Shown in pieces: positions 45,773-56,274 of a stretch of 64,000 nt of DNA. A model generated the notes under the pieces. It did not search any database, was not told where the DNA came from, and saw only the letters and a list, made by a program, of their open reading frames with translations. Source of the DNA: Bolinopsis microptera. Its lineage: Eukaryota; Ctenophora; Tentaculata; Lobata; Bolinopsidae. The stretch is from assembly GCF_026151205.1 (NCBI RefSeq), contig NC_087081.1, positions 14,437,340 to 14,501,339 of the forward strand, given 5' to 3'. Position 1 is the first letter of the stretch. Each line of letters starts with the position of its first letter. The position numbers were made by a program, and so were the translations under genes.

Positions 45773-46390
45773 AAATTTCTTACCTGGGCGAAATACAGTG
45801 CGTTTAGAACTGCTGTACTGTGGTCCAATTGTCGCTTTGTATTAGGATAGCTTCCGGGATGCTGTACTAATGTGACACCTGCAAACGTCCATACTTACCA
45901 GACTTAAATAAACAATCTCAAGGTGTAACAGGGCTGCACGTTTTTCCCACGATACTGCCGAGGCTAGAACAAACAACTTCACGGAAACGCATCGCACTGT
46001 ACAGATAATATCTGATCAGTGCAACAGTGTGATCTTTGCATTTTCGTACGTCGGTCAAAACGTGCAAACAATTCAAACGACGCGTCATAATTTTTCTCTC
46101 GTTTTTCATGAACTTTTATGCTATTAATTCTTACCATTTAAGCTGATCGGAAGCGAATTCTAGTGCTTCATGGTTAATTTAGCTTTCTGATCTAGACGAC
46201 AATACGTTATGAAATCAAGTCAATCCGCGAGACGAAGTCTTTGAAATCATTCAATTTGAACATATTCTCATATTCAGTTTAACACAAAAAACATTTTCTT
46301 TTCTTTTGATACACCATTAAGTTCTAATAACTTACTTTTCATATCATTATCTGTTTTTAAGCTGACCAAGAGTCCAACCTAATGTCAGAC
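45773..46390. repeat. Dispersed repeat, copy at 45.8 kb
   Basis: Starts with the 75 bp repeat also at 42938. From about 45820 it matches 56275-56740 in direct orientation, including AGGGCTGCACGTTTTTCCCA and GGAAACGCATCGCACTGTAC, with indels further on. An AATAAA variant lies within the conserved core. Origin unknown. It might be LTR-like or SINE-like. Confidence 0.7.
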
Positions 46391-46549
46391 TTCGACATAA
46401 CATGAACTTTAATGTTTATGTACACTTTATATTTATTTATTGACATAGTGTTCGGAAATCTGGGATATTCAAAATTAATTCCTATCGATCATTAGTGTGT
46501 GGAATGCAGATATTTGTAAAACTTGTTTAATAACTAACTTTACTGGAAG

Positions 46550-49500
46550 CACAATTGACGAACACGCAATATTTATGGACACGTTCATTGAAGTTTGAGG
46601 ATATTGGTATTAGTGACCCTATTAAATGGCACGATGTGGTAAAATATGTCATACTATGAAACTTTATAAACCTTCAATGGTTAGTATAATCGTTTCATCC
46701 TCTTGGCAACTTTGTCACATAACGATATCTTTATCAGATGATAAGATATCGCTTAAATTCGGCCGGCAGTGAGTTGTAAACTTTTTCACACTAAAAAAAC
46801 GTGACAGAGTTTACATGGCCCCTTGCTGCCGTGTTCGACCAAATTCTCGAATTTCCAGTTCATAGGATAGTTCCATATTATAGCAATTATATACTTAATA
46901 TTTAGCGACTTTTTTCGTTAGATGGTACCACCAGGTAAATTCCGTCACACATTTAAAACATTTATACGAGGGATGTTTATGATACCTTGACAAGGAATGC
47001 CGAATTATTTTATGACCTGAATGTGTTGGGAATTGTTAAAATATCTCATTATTATAAGCAAATAAGAACACATAAGGCACAAATAGGTAAACATTGTCAC
47101 GTATATTTGCATGATATCTCAACATATTGTGTGAAATTGAGCAAATATTGGTATACCAGCTTAAACACCCCATATTACGTACTATGGATCAATCAACATT
47201 ATTTTAACCACGTACCGGTCACATTAATTAGTATGTGGCAGTAATATGTCAACATTGGCACAATTATAACATCTAAACATGGTAAAAGTATGTAAATTTC
47301 GTCACAAAATAAATTATAACTTTATTTGCTCCTTGTTGGCAAAATAACTAGTTTATCAACATAGGTATGGTGATAAAGTAACATTATATTCTAATCGAGG
47401 TATGATTCTTCGAAATAGGGGCAGGAAATGTAAATTTCGTCACATAAGTTATTGTAAAAGTTAGATACATTTTTTTTCAAATCATCTGTCCTTATTATAG
47501 TTTGAATCGATTTATACAGGAAATATAGAACCCCATGCCAATTTTTATCACATTGAATTTTTACTGTTGGGGCAGGAAATGTGAATTTTGTCACATTTCG
47601 GTAACTTAGCAAAATTAACCTCAACGTTGTTAAACTTCAGTTCTAATTTGCTGAACAATAACCTACCAATAATTTCTGGAAGAATATTGAATTCTAATCG
47701 AGCTATGGTTTTCATTTTTTCGAAATTTAATTTTAACCTATTTACGATTTCGTATCATTTTTGTGACAATGTTCGCATCAACTACCCTTAACTTAAATAA
47801 AATGTGCCTTCCTTATATAGAGTTTTCCCGCCTTTCAAACCAAAATCAATTAATTCATGGTGAATTGATTTTTTCCGAATCATATGTGTGGATTTAAAAT
47901 GTGGATCATGGGTCAATGTATACAAATAAAATGGAAAAATACGTTCTACTTTTGTATTACCATTTACCTGTTACTTGTTGAAAAGTACAATTTGTACCAG
48001 CTATAAAAACAATACTGACTCTGTCTCACTTCAATTAGCCAAATAATCAATGATTTTAATTATACAGAGATGTCATAATATATAAAAGTAATATTAATAA
48101 TTGAGGAAACAGTTTGGGCTTAGCTTATAGCATATCTAGATTTCTATACGAGGCTTACAACTTTACGGATGATAAATTTCGGGGATTCTGTCAAAATTTC
48201 AAACTTCGATAGCTGGAGGCCACGCTTTTTCAACTTTTGATCGTTTTCAGTGAAACTTTTATCCCTAGACAGGTTAGAAATAATTAGTTAGGCCATTTTT
48301 CTTGAGTTAAAAAGTCCGGTATTTGATAGGCCGAATAAGTTGGTTCGAAGGATATTATATCCGATACATTGTTAAACCGAGTTACTTAAAGTTAAGGGGT
48401 TTCTTGTGAAACTTGTTTTCGAGATGACATTTGAAATAAATTGTAAATAGTCCCATTTTGGTCCAACTATGCCAAATCACCTCAACATGCCAAAAGAAAA
48501 CCCAGATTTTTGGGCATATATTTATTTGTACTCGTAGCAAGTTGACTCCTTTAAGCCTTCACTCGTGCATGAATTTTTATCCAATTTGAATAGAAAAAGA
48601 GTTATGAGTGAAAAACCTTAACACCTAGGCCCATATTTGGGCATACTCACCTAATTTGATTATTAAAAGGCACGGTGTAATTGACTTTGTCACACTATAA
48701 AATTATATAAACCCTTGATGGTTGGGATAATCATCTCATCCTCTGGGCAAACTTTGTCGCATAACGATATCTTAATCTCTTAATCAGGTGATAAGACATC
48801 GCCTAAATACGGCCGGTACGTACTATATGTTTACCTTGTCACACTATAAACATGTAGTAAATATGGATTTCCAAATATGGATGAGGAATATTAAGGGGAC
48901 CCCGACAAGAAATGCTAAGTAGTGTAGGATTACTTGATGACCTGGAAGTATAGGGAATTGGTAAAAAATCATACAGCCGCGAGCAAAATAACAAACAGAA
49001 GGCACAAATAAGTTTACTTTGTCACATGATATCTGAACATGTGTGAAATCTAGCAAATATTGATATTCCAGCTTAAACACCCTATATCACGTACTGGATC
49101 AATCGACACTATTACAACCACGCATTATTGGACAGACGGGGGCACGTGTTGCCGTGCAACGCAGTGCGGTTAATTTCTCATCTGCCCCGTTACAACCAGT
49201 TCTTCGAGTGGCTTGTTGGGTAAGGTTTATAAAATTACCGTTGCCGAAGAACACTGTAACGTGGCCGATGTGTCACTAGTATTAGTTTAATTGACTGTAA
49301 TATTGCCATTCGAGACTTATTGTTCGAACACCCTGTTTCCTTTGTTCATACCTAACTTAGGATTCGATCAAGTCATTCGATCATATTTAAAGTCATACGG
49401 CACTCAGTAGCCAGTAAGAGCTAAAGTGATATTGCAGAGCTAGAGATTTACAGGTATTCGTGTACGAGACTTCGATATCGTACCCGTATATTTCTTTAAG

Positions 49501-50330
49501 TACCGTGTACGACACTTCTCTATCGTACCCTTGTACAGTTTAATTACCCGTGTACGCCACTTCGTTACCGTACCTTTGTGAGCAGGCACTGTTGACCATC
49601 GGTACGCCCGGGAGGACCGTTCTGGTGCCAACCTTATTTTACACTATCTCACATAAATTATTATGTGGTAGTAATATGTTTACAGTATCACAATGGAAAT
49701 ATCGCAACATTGTAAAAAATAGGTTAATTTCGTCGCAATAAAATATTATTACTCTGTTTCCTCCTCGCTGGAAAATAACTAGTTTATCGAAATTTTGATG
49801 ATGACAAAGTTATATTGAATTCTAATAGAGGTATAGTATACTTCAAAATAGGGCGTACGATACAATGTTAATTTCGTCACATAAGTTGTTGTAAAAGTTT
49901 GATAATTTTTCGTTCACATCGACAGTTCTCATTACGGTTGTTTATTAATAAAAGAAATAAAGCAGCCTTTACCACTTTTCCGCATTAAATTTATATTGTT
50001 GGGGTACAAAATGTTAATTATGTCACATTTTTAGTGACTTAGTAAAATTTAACTAAATATTGTTGAACTTGAGCTCTGATGTGCTAGACAATAATCTACC
50101 AATAAGTTCTGAAATTCTAATGAGGTATAGTTCTTCAGAATAGGGACAAGAAATGGTGACTTCGTCAAATAATTTTGGTGACAATTTTAACATCAACTGC
50201 CCCATCTTGAATCAACTGTATCGCCCATACTCCTTATATGGAGTTTTCTCGCTTTTCAAACAAAAATGAGATAGAAATGATTTCGGCAATGAACCCAAAA
50301 TTAAAAATTCCATAAAATGTGACAGAATTA
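46550..50330. repeat. Duplicated decayed array with iterated GTCACA motif
   Basis: 46600-47800 (copy A) and 48655-50220 (copy B) are similar in order. Shared blocks include CATAACGATATCTTTATC, ACCAGCTTAAACACC and ATAACTAGTTTATC. Within both, a word like TGTAAATTTCGTCACATAA recurs at 46936, 47086, 47290, 47429, 47579, 48683, 48830, 49012, 49716, 49868, 50012 and 50155. Many spacings are 139-154 bp. Copy B carries an extra 0.5 kb (49124-49650). No protein-coding signal was seen. Confidence 0.6.
49124..49650. other. 0.5 kb insertion in array copy B with a three-fold short repeat
   Basis: Absent from copy A at the corresponding place (about 47216). GTGTACG..ACTTC.....CGTACC is repeated three times at about 49456, 49505 and 49551 with spacing near 48 bp. 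It could be a short interspersed element. No target duplication was established. Confidence 0.45.
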
Positions 50331-50889
50331 ACCTCATTTTCCAATAACCAAGTGTGTGTATCAGGCAACCATTCAAAACAGGATATGTAAGGGCTACAAT
50401 CGATAGAAGAACCATCACATAATAAGTTAAAAGGGTTTGAGGACACCTCACAGTAGAAAAGAGGTATCGTATTTTTTTATTAAATACTTTTCAAATTTTA
50501 CCGAGTACAGCAATAGATGAATATAAAATAGAATCGTTCAAAATATCGCCCCCATCTGTAAAATATGATGGGCACCCAAACACGGTAAACACATAGTGAA
50601 CTATGTCCGCAGTAACTTGGACCCATTACATCGAATTAATCTAAATCCAAAAATTTATGAAAAACTATTTAATAACAAACAAATCCATGGTGAATAACTG
50701 TGGATATAGAGTCAAAATTTGTATTTCAATACGTCAAATTCCAGATACATTAGATACAGGTCTGAAATGGTCATTAATGTGTGAGAAGGTGTGCGGGTGA
50801 AGTGTGATATGATGTTGAAAGTATAGGAAGGTAGATAAAAAAATTAATAAAACAAAAATAATAATAATATGGGGAGCAAAGAGACTAGG

Positions 50890-53800
50890 CTAGACTGTTG
50901 TTTCACTATCCAATAAACATTTCCATAGATGCTTAGTGACCTCAGCTTTGAAAAGACTAGTAGACACAATCTGTCTTACCTGTAAAGGGAGTCCATTCCA
51001 CAGTATATGGGTTCTGTAGAAAAATGATTTTGCCAGTGGGCTATTTGAGGTACATGTGGTGTGTGAATTCTGACTTAACTTAGGTAAAATTGATGACACA
51101 ATAGACAGACTGTCGAGGTGGCAACGTCTTAGTCGAGAAGTGCCCTGATATAAAGAGAGATAGTGAGGCAGTGATACAGGAATTAAATTGTTAAGAACTT
51201 TGTGGAAAAAAATAAGATCATTCAAGTCAAACTTTTGAGACAAAGGGAGAATGTCGACAAGCTTGCACTTTTTGACATATTGCTCAGGTGGATAACTGCG
51301 GCCCTCTTCAGACAGAATCCATTTAATAGCTCTCTTTTGGAGACTTTCTAATTTATCACTAAGTGATTTATTACAAGGGCGCCAGATTATGGAACAATTT
51401 TCGAATTGGCTACGAACCAGGGAGAGGTAAAGCGCCCGGCGACGTTTCTGATCAATGACAATATGGCCATCTCTTCTGACCATACCAAGTTGTTGGCAGG
51501 CCTTAGTATAAATTCTGTCGCACTGACTATTCCAACTTAGCTTAGGAGTAACATCGACTCCAAGATCTTTTTCTAACTCTACATACACAAGAGGAGAGCC
51601 ATCAAGATTGTATGCGAATGGAGGAGATAAAGATGGTTTTCCTGAAACAATAAGCACTTTACATTTTGCTGGATGGAATCGCATTTTGTTTCTTAGTGCC
51701 CAGTCAGAGAGATAGTCTATATCCATTTGTAAATTAGTATTATCAGAAGATGAATGTATTTTACGCCAGATTTTTGTATCATCGGCATACAAAACAATAT
51801 CAGTATTATCCGAAAGGCCAAGAGGAATATCATTGATAAACAATACAAAAAGTAAGGGACCAAGAATAGAGCCCTGGGGGACACCAGAATTAACTGAGAG
51901 GGTAGATGACATCTCATTACCAATAACCACTCTTTGGTAACGGCCTTGAAGGTAATTGGTAAGAAATTTGAGAAGTGTACCATCAATGTTATATAAGGTC
52001 TTTAGCTTATGAAGAAGGATATCATGATTTACAGAATCAAATGCCTTAGCAAAATCAAAATACACAACATGATTGATAATGTTTTCGTTAAGAGACAATG
52101 CCAGGCTATCACAAAAGTCAACCATATTGGTTGTGCATGACTTGTGCTCTAGAAAACCATGCTGCCTGGGATCAAGAAGGGTACTTGTCAAAGAAAGCAG
52201 TTTACGTTTAACAATGCGCTCAAAAACTTTCATGACTAAACAAGTAAGGGATATTGGTCTATAGTTTTCAACCTCACTTTTCTTACCTTTCTTAAATATT
52301 GGGACAACATTTGCAAGTTTCCATTCTTGTGGAATGTAGCCGCTGTTGTAAGATCCACGAAAAATGCATGTTAGAGGGTAAGCTAAACATACGGAACAAT
52401 TTTTGAGAATTTTACCGTGTATGCCATCTGGTCCCTGGGCTTTATTTGAATTAATATTTGAAAGAAGCTTACGAACATCCCGATGATCGAAGTCAATATC
52501 AAAATCAACATCATTGACATAGGAGATATCAGTGTCATAAAGTGAAGGATCCGAAAACTGGTTATAAAAGAAAGAATTGAAAAGTTCAGCTTGAGCTTTG
52601 GGTTTGAACCGAAGCTGTCCAGAATAACTAACACAATTAGGAATACGGCAGGAGTTAGATTTATACTTAACATGTGACCAAAACTTCTTAGTTATTAGCG
52701 CTGGATCATCACTATTGAAAAGATTGTCTCTTATTTTGGCTGATGAAAGCCTCTTAAAATCTTTACGGCTAGTAACAAACTTTAACTCATCAGAAATAGA
52801 ACCAGAAATTTTAAATTTAGCTCTGAGTCTATCCTTTTTACGGCATGAAGAAAAAAGTTCACTATCGAACCACGGGGGTTGAAACTCTGATTTAATAGTT
52901 ACTTTAGGAATATGTATATCAACTAAATTCATAATGCAGTCTTTAACTAACTTCCAAGACGAATCAGGATCTAGGCATTCTAGGACTTGCCAATTAATCG
53001 AGCATAATTCACGATTAATCATGTCCCAGTTTGCTTTCTTATAATTATAGATTTTACGTTTAGGAGTTTTCTTGCGGGAAAAGGAGCTTTTAATTGAAAA
53101 AGTGACAGGAAAATGATCAGATTTGCACACGGAATGAGGATCACAGACATTCAAGTTATCGATTGTGTTATCATAATTACTGAGAAGAATGTCTAATGTA
53201 TTACCACTTTTATGGGTGGGTGATGTGATCAACTGGGAGAGAGAAAGATCACTGAAAGAATCTATGAAGGATTGCTCAATAGGTACGGTACTGGATGAAG
53301 ATAGCCAGTCTGTATGGGGGAGATTAAAATCACCAATAACATAGATTTTAGGGGGATTCTTTTTGGAAACTAGCTTGCGAATATAACTAACTATGACATC
53401 ATGATTAGGTAACCCAAGAGTTCCTACTCTATAACAAGTACAGATTACAATACTCTCTTTGTTAGGAAAAGCAATTTTAACGGCAAGCATTTCTGCACCT
53501 AGGCTAACTGGTAGTCGGGTTGTAGTGGCATCGAGATCAGACCGAACAGCCAAAAGAACACCACCTCCATTTTCCCTAAACTTTTTAGGGTTATTAGGAT
53601 CTTGAGGATGAGTCTTTCTCGTGCGGTCATTGCGGAAGATTTCATATTGAGAAGAAGGAAAGATTTCGTTGCTAGAAATAGATTTTTTGAGCCAAGTCTC
53701 ATTTAGGGCAATTATGTCAGGCTGCTCTATGTTAGCAAAGGATTGAAGTTCGGAAATCTTATTACCATCAAGAAGGGGATGGGAGGAGCTTAGGTTACTG

Positions 53801-54405
53801 AAAGGAATAAGACCTTGGACATTTTGGTAGAGTACAGATAGGGAGTTGGGACCTGGATTAAGCATAGAAGGATTAACAAGAGTTATCAAAAGAAAGTTAA
53901 GAGAGAAAACCCAAAGAATGAATAAAGATACTAGACGCCTGAGGCGGCTGGAATACTTGACTCTATTCATCTTACCAGGGAGAAGAACATTTCTTATAAA
54001 CCATGAGGAGATAATTACAAAGAAAAGTTTGATGTGGGAGCAAGCAAGAAATGGTATAAGATAACGTGGGCTGTCAAGGAGTAGAGAGGAATGAATATTA
54101 GAATCTAGGGGGAATACGGTGTTCATGGACCTAGTCGTGGAGAGAAGAATTGGGAGAAGGTAAGTCATGATGAGAGAATAGAAGAGAAACATATGATTAT
54201 GATAATTGTAGTTGATGTGTGGGGTGCATGGAGAATTAAATGTGTAAATTTTGTTAGGTATAAACGTGTTGATATGTATATGTGCATTTCTTGACTGTGT
54301 ACGAGGCCTTTTGCATGCAAAAAGACCTATTCTAAGTCTAAACGATTCATTGTCTAACATATGGAAAAATGGGCAGTGACCGAATGTACCTGAAATAGGA
54401 GGCAT
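50890..54405 (-). CDS. Retrotransposon ORF2: APE endonuclease-reverse transcriptase
   Basis: 1171 residues. The N-terminal 186 residues contain hydrophobic stretches (about 117-142 and 158-177) and end at NPGP (183-186), reminiscent of a 2A-type site but without the DxE part. Residues 189-440 form the APE endonuclease: YQNVQGL, NETWL (235-239), GGGVLL, CTCYR, GDFNLPHTDW (358-367), NTLDILLS and SDHFPV (429-434). A linker precedes the RT: NKAQGPDGIHG (654), ANVVPIFKKG, YFDFAKAFDSV (782-792, catalytic D784), SGVPQGSILGP (840-850) and YADD (873-876). The C-terminal thumb/extension (RPCNKSLSDKLESLQKR...) is intact. The protein should nick target DNA and prime cDNA synthesis from the element RNA. 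The ATG chosen gives the longest frame, and the true start may be further downstream. Confidence 0.93.
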   Translation of the reverse strand: MPPISGTFGHCPFFHMLDNESFRLRIGLFACKRPRTQSRNAHIHINTFIPNKIYTFNSPCTPHINYNYHNHMFLFYSLIMTYLLPILLSTTRSMNTVFPLDSNIHSSLLLDSPRYLIPFLACSHIKLFFVIISSWFIRNVLLPGKMNRVKYSSRLRRLVSLFILWVFSLNFLLITLVNPSMLNPGPNSLSVLYQNVQGLIPFSNLSSSHPLLDGNKISELQSFANIEQPDIIALNETWLKKSISSNEIFPSSQYEIFRNDRTRKTHPQDPNNPKKFRENGGGVLLAVRSDLDATTTRLPVSLGAEMLAVKIAFPNKESIVICTCYRVGTLGLPNHDVIVSYIRKLVSKKNPPKIYVIGDFNLPHTDWLSSSSTVPIEQSFIDSFSDLSLSQLITSPTHKSGNTLDILLSNYDNTIDNLNVCDPHSVCKSDHFPVTFSIKSSFSRKKTPKRKIYNYKKANWDMINRELCSINWQVLECLDPDSSWKLVKDCIMNLVDIHIPKVTIKSEFQPPWFDSELFSSCRKKDRLRAKFKISGSISDELKFVTSRKDFKRLSSAKIRDNLFNSDDPALITKKFWSHVKYKSNSCRIPNCVSYSGQLRFKPKAQAELFNSFFYNQFSDPSLYDTDISYVNDVDFDIDFDHRDVRKLLSNINSNKAQGPDGIHGKILKNCSVCLAYPLTCIFRGSYNSGYIPQEWKLANVVPIFKKGKKSEVENYRPISLTCLVMKVFERIVKRKLLSLTSTLLDPRQHGFLEHKSCTTNMVDFCDSLALSLNENIINHVVYFDFAKAFDSVNHDILLHKLKTLYNIDGTLLKFLTNYLQGRYQRVVIGNEMSSTLSVNSGVPQGSILGPLLFVLFINDIPLGLSDNTDIVLYADDTKIWRKIHSSSDNTNLQMDIDYLSDWALRNKMRFHPAKCKVLIVSGKPSLSPPFAYNLDGSPLVYVELEKDLGVDVTPKLSWNSQCDRIYTKACQQLGMVRRDGHIVIDQKRRRALYLSLVRSQFENCSIIWRPCNKSLSDKLESLQKRAIKWILSEEGRSYPPEQYVKKCKLVDILPLSQKFDLNDLIFFHKVLNNLIPVSLPHYLSLYQGTSRLRRCHLDSLSIVSSILPKLSQNSHTTCTSNSPLAKSFFYRTHILWNGLPLQVRQIVSTSLFKAEVTKHLWKCLLDSETTV

Positions 54406-54502
54406 AAAATTGAGAAAAAGATTAAATCAGAGATTTGTTTGAGTTTTAATTTTAGGCGCAACGTCTTAATCAAAATATTAAATGAAAGAAAAGATCAAAG
54501 AT

Positions 54503-55885
54503 TTAAATTCCCAGAAGATTATTTACAACCCTGACAAAACTGTGTTCGTTTACAACAAACTTAAGCCAAGTGGACAGTAAACCTACTCCTCTCATGTTGA
54601 GATGAAGCCAATCATGGTATAGAAGTTCATTACATGATCTAAAGTCTCGAGTTAAAAAGTTTGAGAAACAGTCTAGGAACACGCAATTATTCTTTAGGCA
54701 TAAGTCTTTAAGTAGATTGTTAAAATCTAGAACATTCTTTGCTATGTAGGAATATAAACACTTAATAGGAAGACAACATTGGACAATTATAATTGCAGCG
54801 GGAAATAACTGCTTAGTGGTGTCAATTAATTCAGTAAGATACTTCCTAAGGAACTGAACCCCATACTTAGAATGTTTAATGTCATTAGTACCAACACTCA
54901 ATATAATTTTTTCAATATCGTCAGCTTCTGCAGCTGCATGAGTTTTATGAAAATGATGAATGTTTTCAGTGATGTCTCTAATTTTTGCACCACTTTGAGA
55001 CACATTGATTACTTTCCTTCCCCGGAATCCCAACTTATTTGTCCGTACGAATTTTGTCATTGACGTACCAAACAGGACAGTGGTTTTCCTGCTCTTCGGT
55101 TTTCTTGGAGCATTTCGGTAGTAAAGGGTTGGTGTTGAGGTGGTGGTGGGCGGCATAGGAATTGTAGTGCGGGCAGTCTGCTCCTTGACTACATTTGTAT
55201 CTGTCTTCGGTATCTGGCAGCGAAAAGATAAGCTATACCGAGTCCCCTTAACTGAGCTCTCTGCACGAACCTTGTGAAGACAATATTCCTGACACCCCGG
55301 TTTCATAATATACAAACTACAGTCCTTTGGGGTGATATAGCATTTACTGTTACATCGCTTATCCCCATTTTCTGGAATTATGTCGAGGGTCCTCTCAGCT
55401 CCAAATGAAACTACATAAATACCTTGCGACTGGTCAAGAGACACCTCGTCGTCGTTGTGGTACCTAGTTGCACAAGAACCAGACTTGTACATGCTTGCTA
55501 GGCATGAGTTTAGCTTGCAGCCAAACTTGGAGTTGATATCATGCATAAGCTCTGATATCCCAGGATAATTTAAAATATCGATTGGCTCCTTAGTCGTGGT
55601 GTGTCCATTTGAGGAAGACCATACATATTCTTCTCCAGTGGAAGTGAGCCACTTTGTGGCAGTTTTCACAGCAGTTTGCTTGGCCATAAGTGTTTCAAGT
55701 TCAGACATCAAGGTGCCATGTTGAACACTCTTGTTTTGAACAAAATCTGAATGCAACTCCAAGAAGTCCTCGCATTTAACAGAATCCCTCTTAAGTTTCA
55801 TGACATTCTCAACACTGGCCTTAAGAGCTTTCAGCTCTTTTAATGAAAACGAGTTTAAAACATTGGTAACAGAATTCAGATCCAT
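54503..55885 (-). CDS. Retrotransposon ORF1: AlkB-like dioxygenase fused to SGNH hydrolase
   Basis: 460 residues. An N-terminal helical region (1-75) is followed by an AlkB-like 2-oxoglutarate/Fe(II) dioxygenase domain (about 85-226). It has LASMYKSGSCATRYHNDDE with Fe ligands H143 and D145, VVSFGAERTLDI, LHKV with H204, and RYSLSFR with the 2-oxoglutarate-binding R216 and second R222. All positions of the HxD...H...RxxxxxR signature are present. After a Pro/Thr linker (230-265) comes an SGNH esterase domain (268-447): LFGTSMT (nucleophile S275, block I GTS rather than GDS), VGTNDI (N334) and DWLHLN (D425, H428). Esterase domains are known in CR1/L2 ORF1 proteins. An AlkB domain would be expected to demethylate nucleic acid, possibly the element's own RNA or cDNA (inference). 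The 5'UTR and spacing tie it to ORF2. Confidence 0.9.
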   Translation of the reverse strand: MDLNSVTNVLNSFSLKELKALKASVENVMKLKRDSVKCEDFLELHSDFVQNKSVQHGTLMSELETLMAKQTAVKTATKWLTSTGEEYVWSSSNGHTTTKEPIDILNYPGISELMHDINSKFGCKLNSCLASMYKSGSCATRYHNDDEVSLDQSQGIYVVSFGAERTLDIIPENGDKRCNSKCYITPKDCSLYIMKPGCQEYCLHKVRAESSVKGTRYSLSFRCQIPKTDTNVVKEQTARTTIPMPPTTTSTPTLYYRNAPRKPKSRKTTVLFGTSMTKFVRTNKLGFRGRKVINVSQSGAKIRDITENIHHFHKTHAAAEADDIEKIILSVGTNDIKHSKYGVQFLRKYLTELIDTTKQLFPAAIIIVQCCLPIKCLYSYIAKNVLDFNNLLKDLCLKNNCVFLDCFSNFLTRDFRSCNELLYHDWLHLNMRGVGLLSTWLKFVVNEHSFVRVVNNLLGI

Positions 55886-55906
55886 AGTGAAGGAAAGAGG
55901 GAGGAG

Positions 55907-55936
55907 AAGATGGCGGTGAGGGAGGAGAAAATGGCG
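55907..55936 (-). promoter_or_regulatory. Two YY1-type CGCCATNTT motifs in the retrotransposon 5'UTR
   Basis: On the sense (minus) strand CCGCCATCTT (55907-55916) and CGCCATTTT (55928-55936) sit within a tandemly repeated block of about 20 bp, just upstream of the ORF1 ATG. A single YY1 site near +13 positions transcription start in human L1, and a comparable role here is inferred. Confidence 0.5.
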
Positions 55937-56274
55937 AAGTCAATACTGTAGCCCAGGAAGTAGATGCGTTGCTTAGGATACAAACGGTCACGTCATAGTC
56001 TCTTCTATCGCTTTGACATTGGGACCTAAAATTATTTGTTATATAGTAGTGTTGAAAGTATTAAAACTTATGAGTGTGACAATTTAAACATTATAACAAT
56101 ATGTATTTCTGAGCAGTGCATATGGGAGTATGGGTCACGTGGCTAATGTTCAGAACTTCTGAACATGCCATGTTAATAGATACCAAAATCAAGCCACTAT
56201 CGTCGAAAAAGTAGTATTGTTTTTTACCAACATCCTCAAACTCAAATTATAAACGTGTCCATTTACTGTACGTG

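Larger units (their letters stand above)
50845..55990 (-). mobile_element. Full-length CR1/L2-like non-LTR retrotransposon, both ORFs intact
   Basis: Transcribed right to left: a 5'UTR of about 100 nt, ORF1 (55885-54503), a 97 nt gap, ORF2 (54405-50890), then a short 3'UTR. The 3'UTR has an ATTATTATTATT run near 50850-50868 that may be the tail. Neither ORF has a frameshift or stop, suggesting recent activity. Exact ends and target duplication were not resolved. The ORF1-esterase/ORF2-APE-RT plan is that of the CR1/L2 group. A decayed relative lies at 60.85-61.89 kb. Confidence 0.85.

Noticed and set aside
54872-55063. ORFs antisense to or in other frames of the retrotransposon ORFs (also 51717-51986, 52383-52673, 53846-54064)
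   Set aside because: Shadows of ORF1/ORF2.
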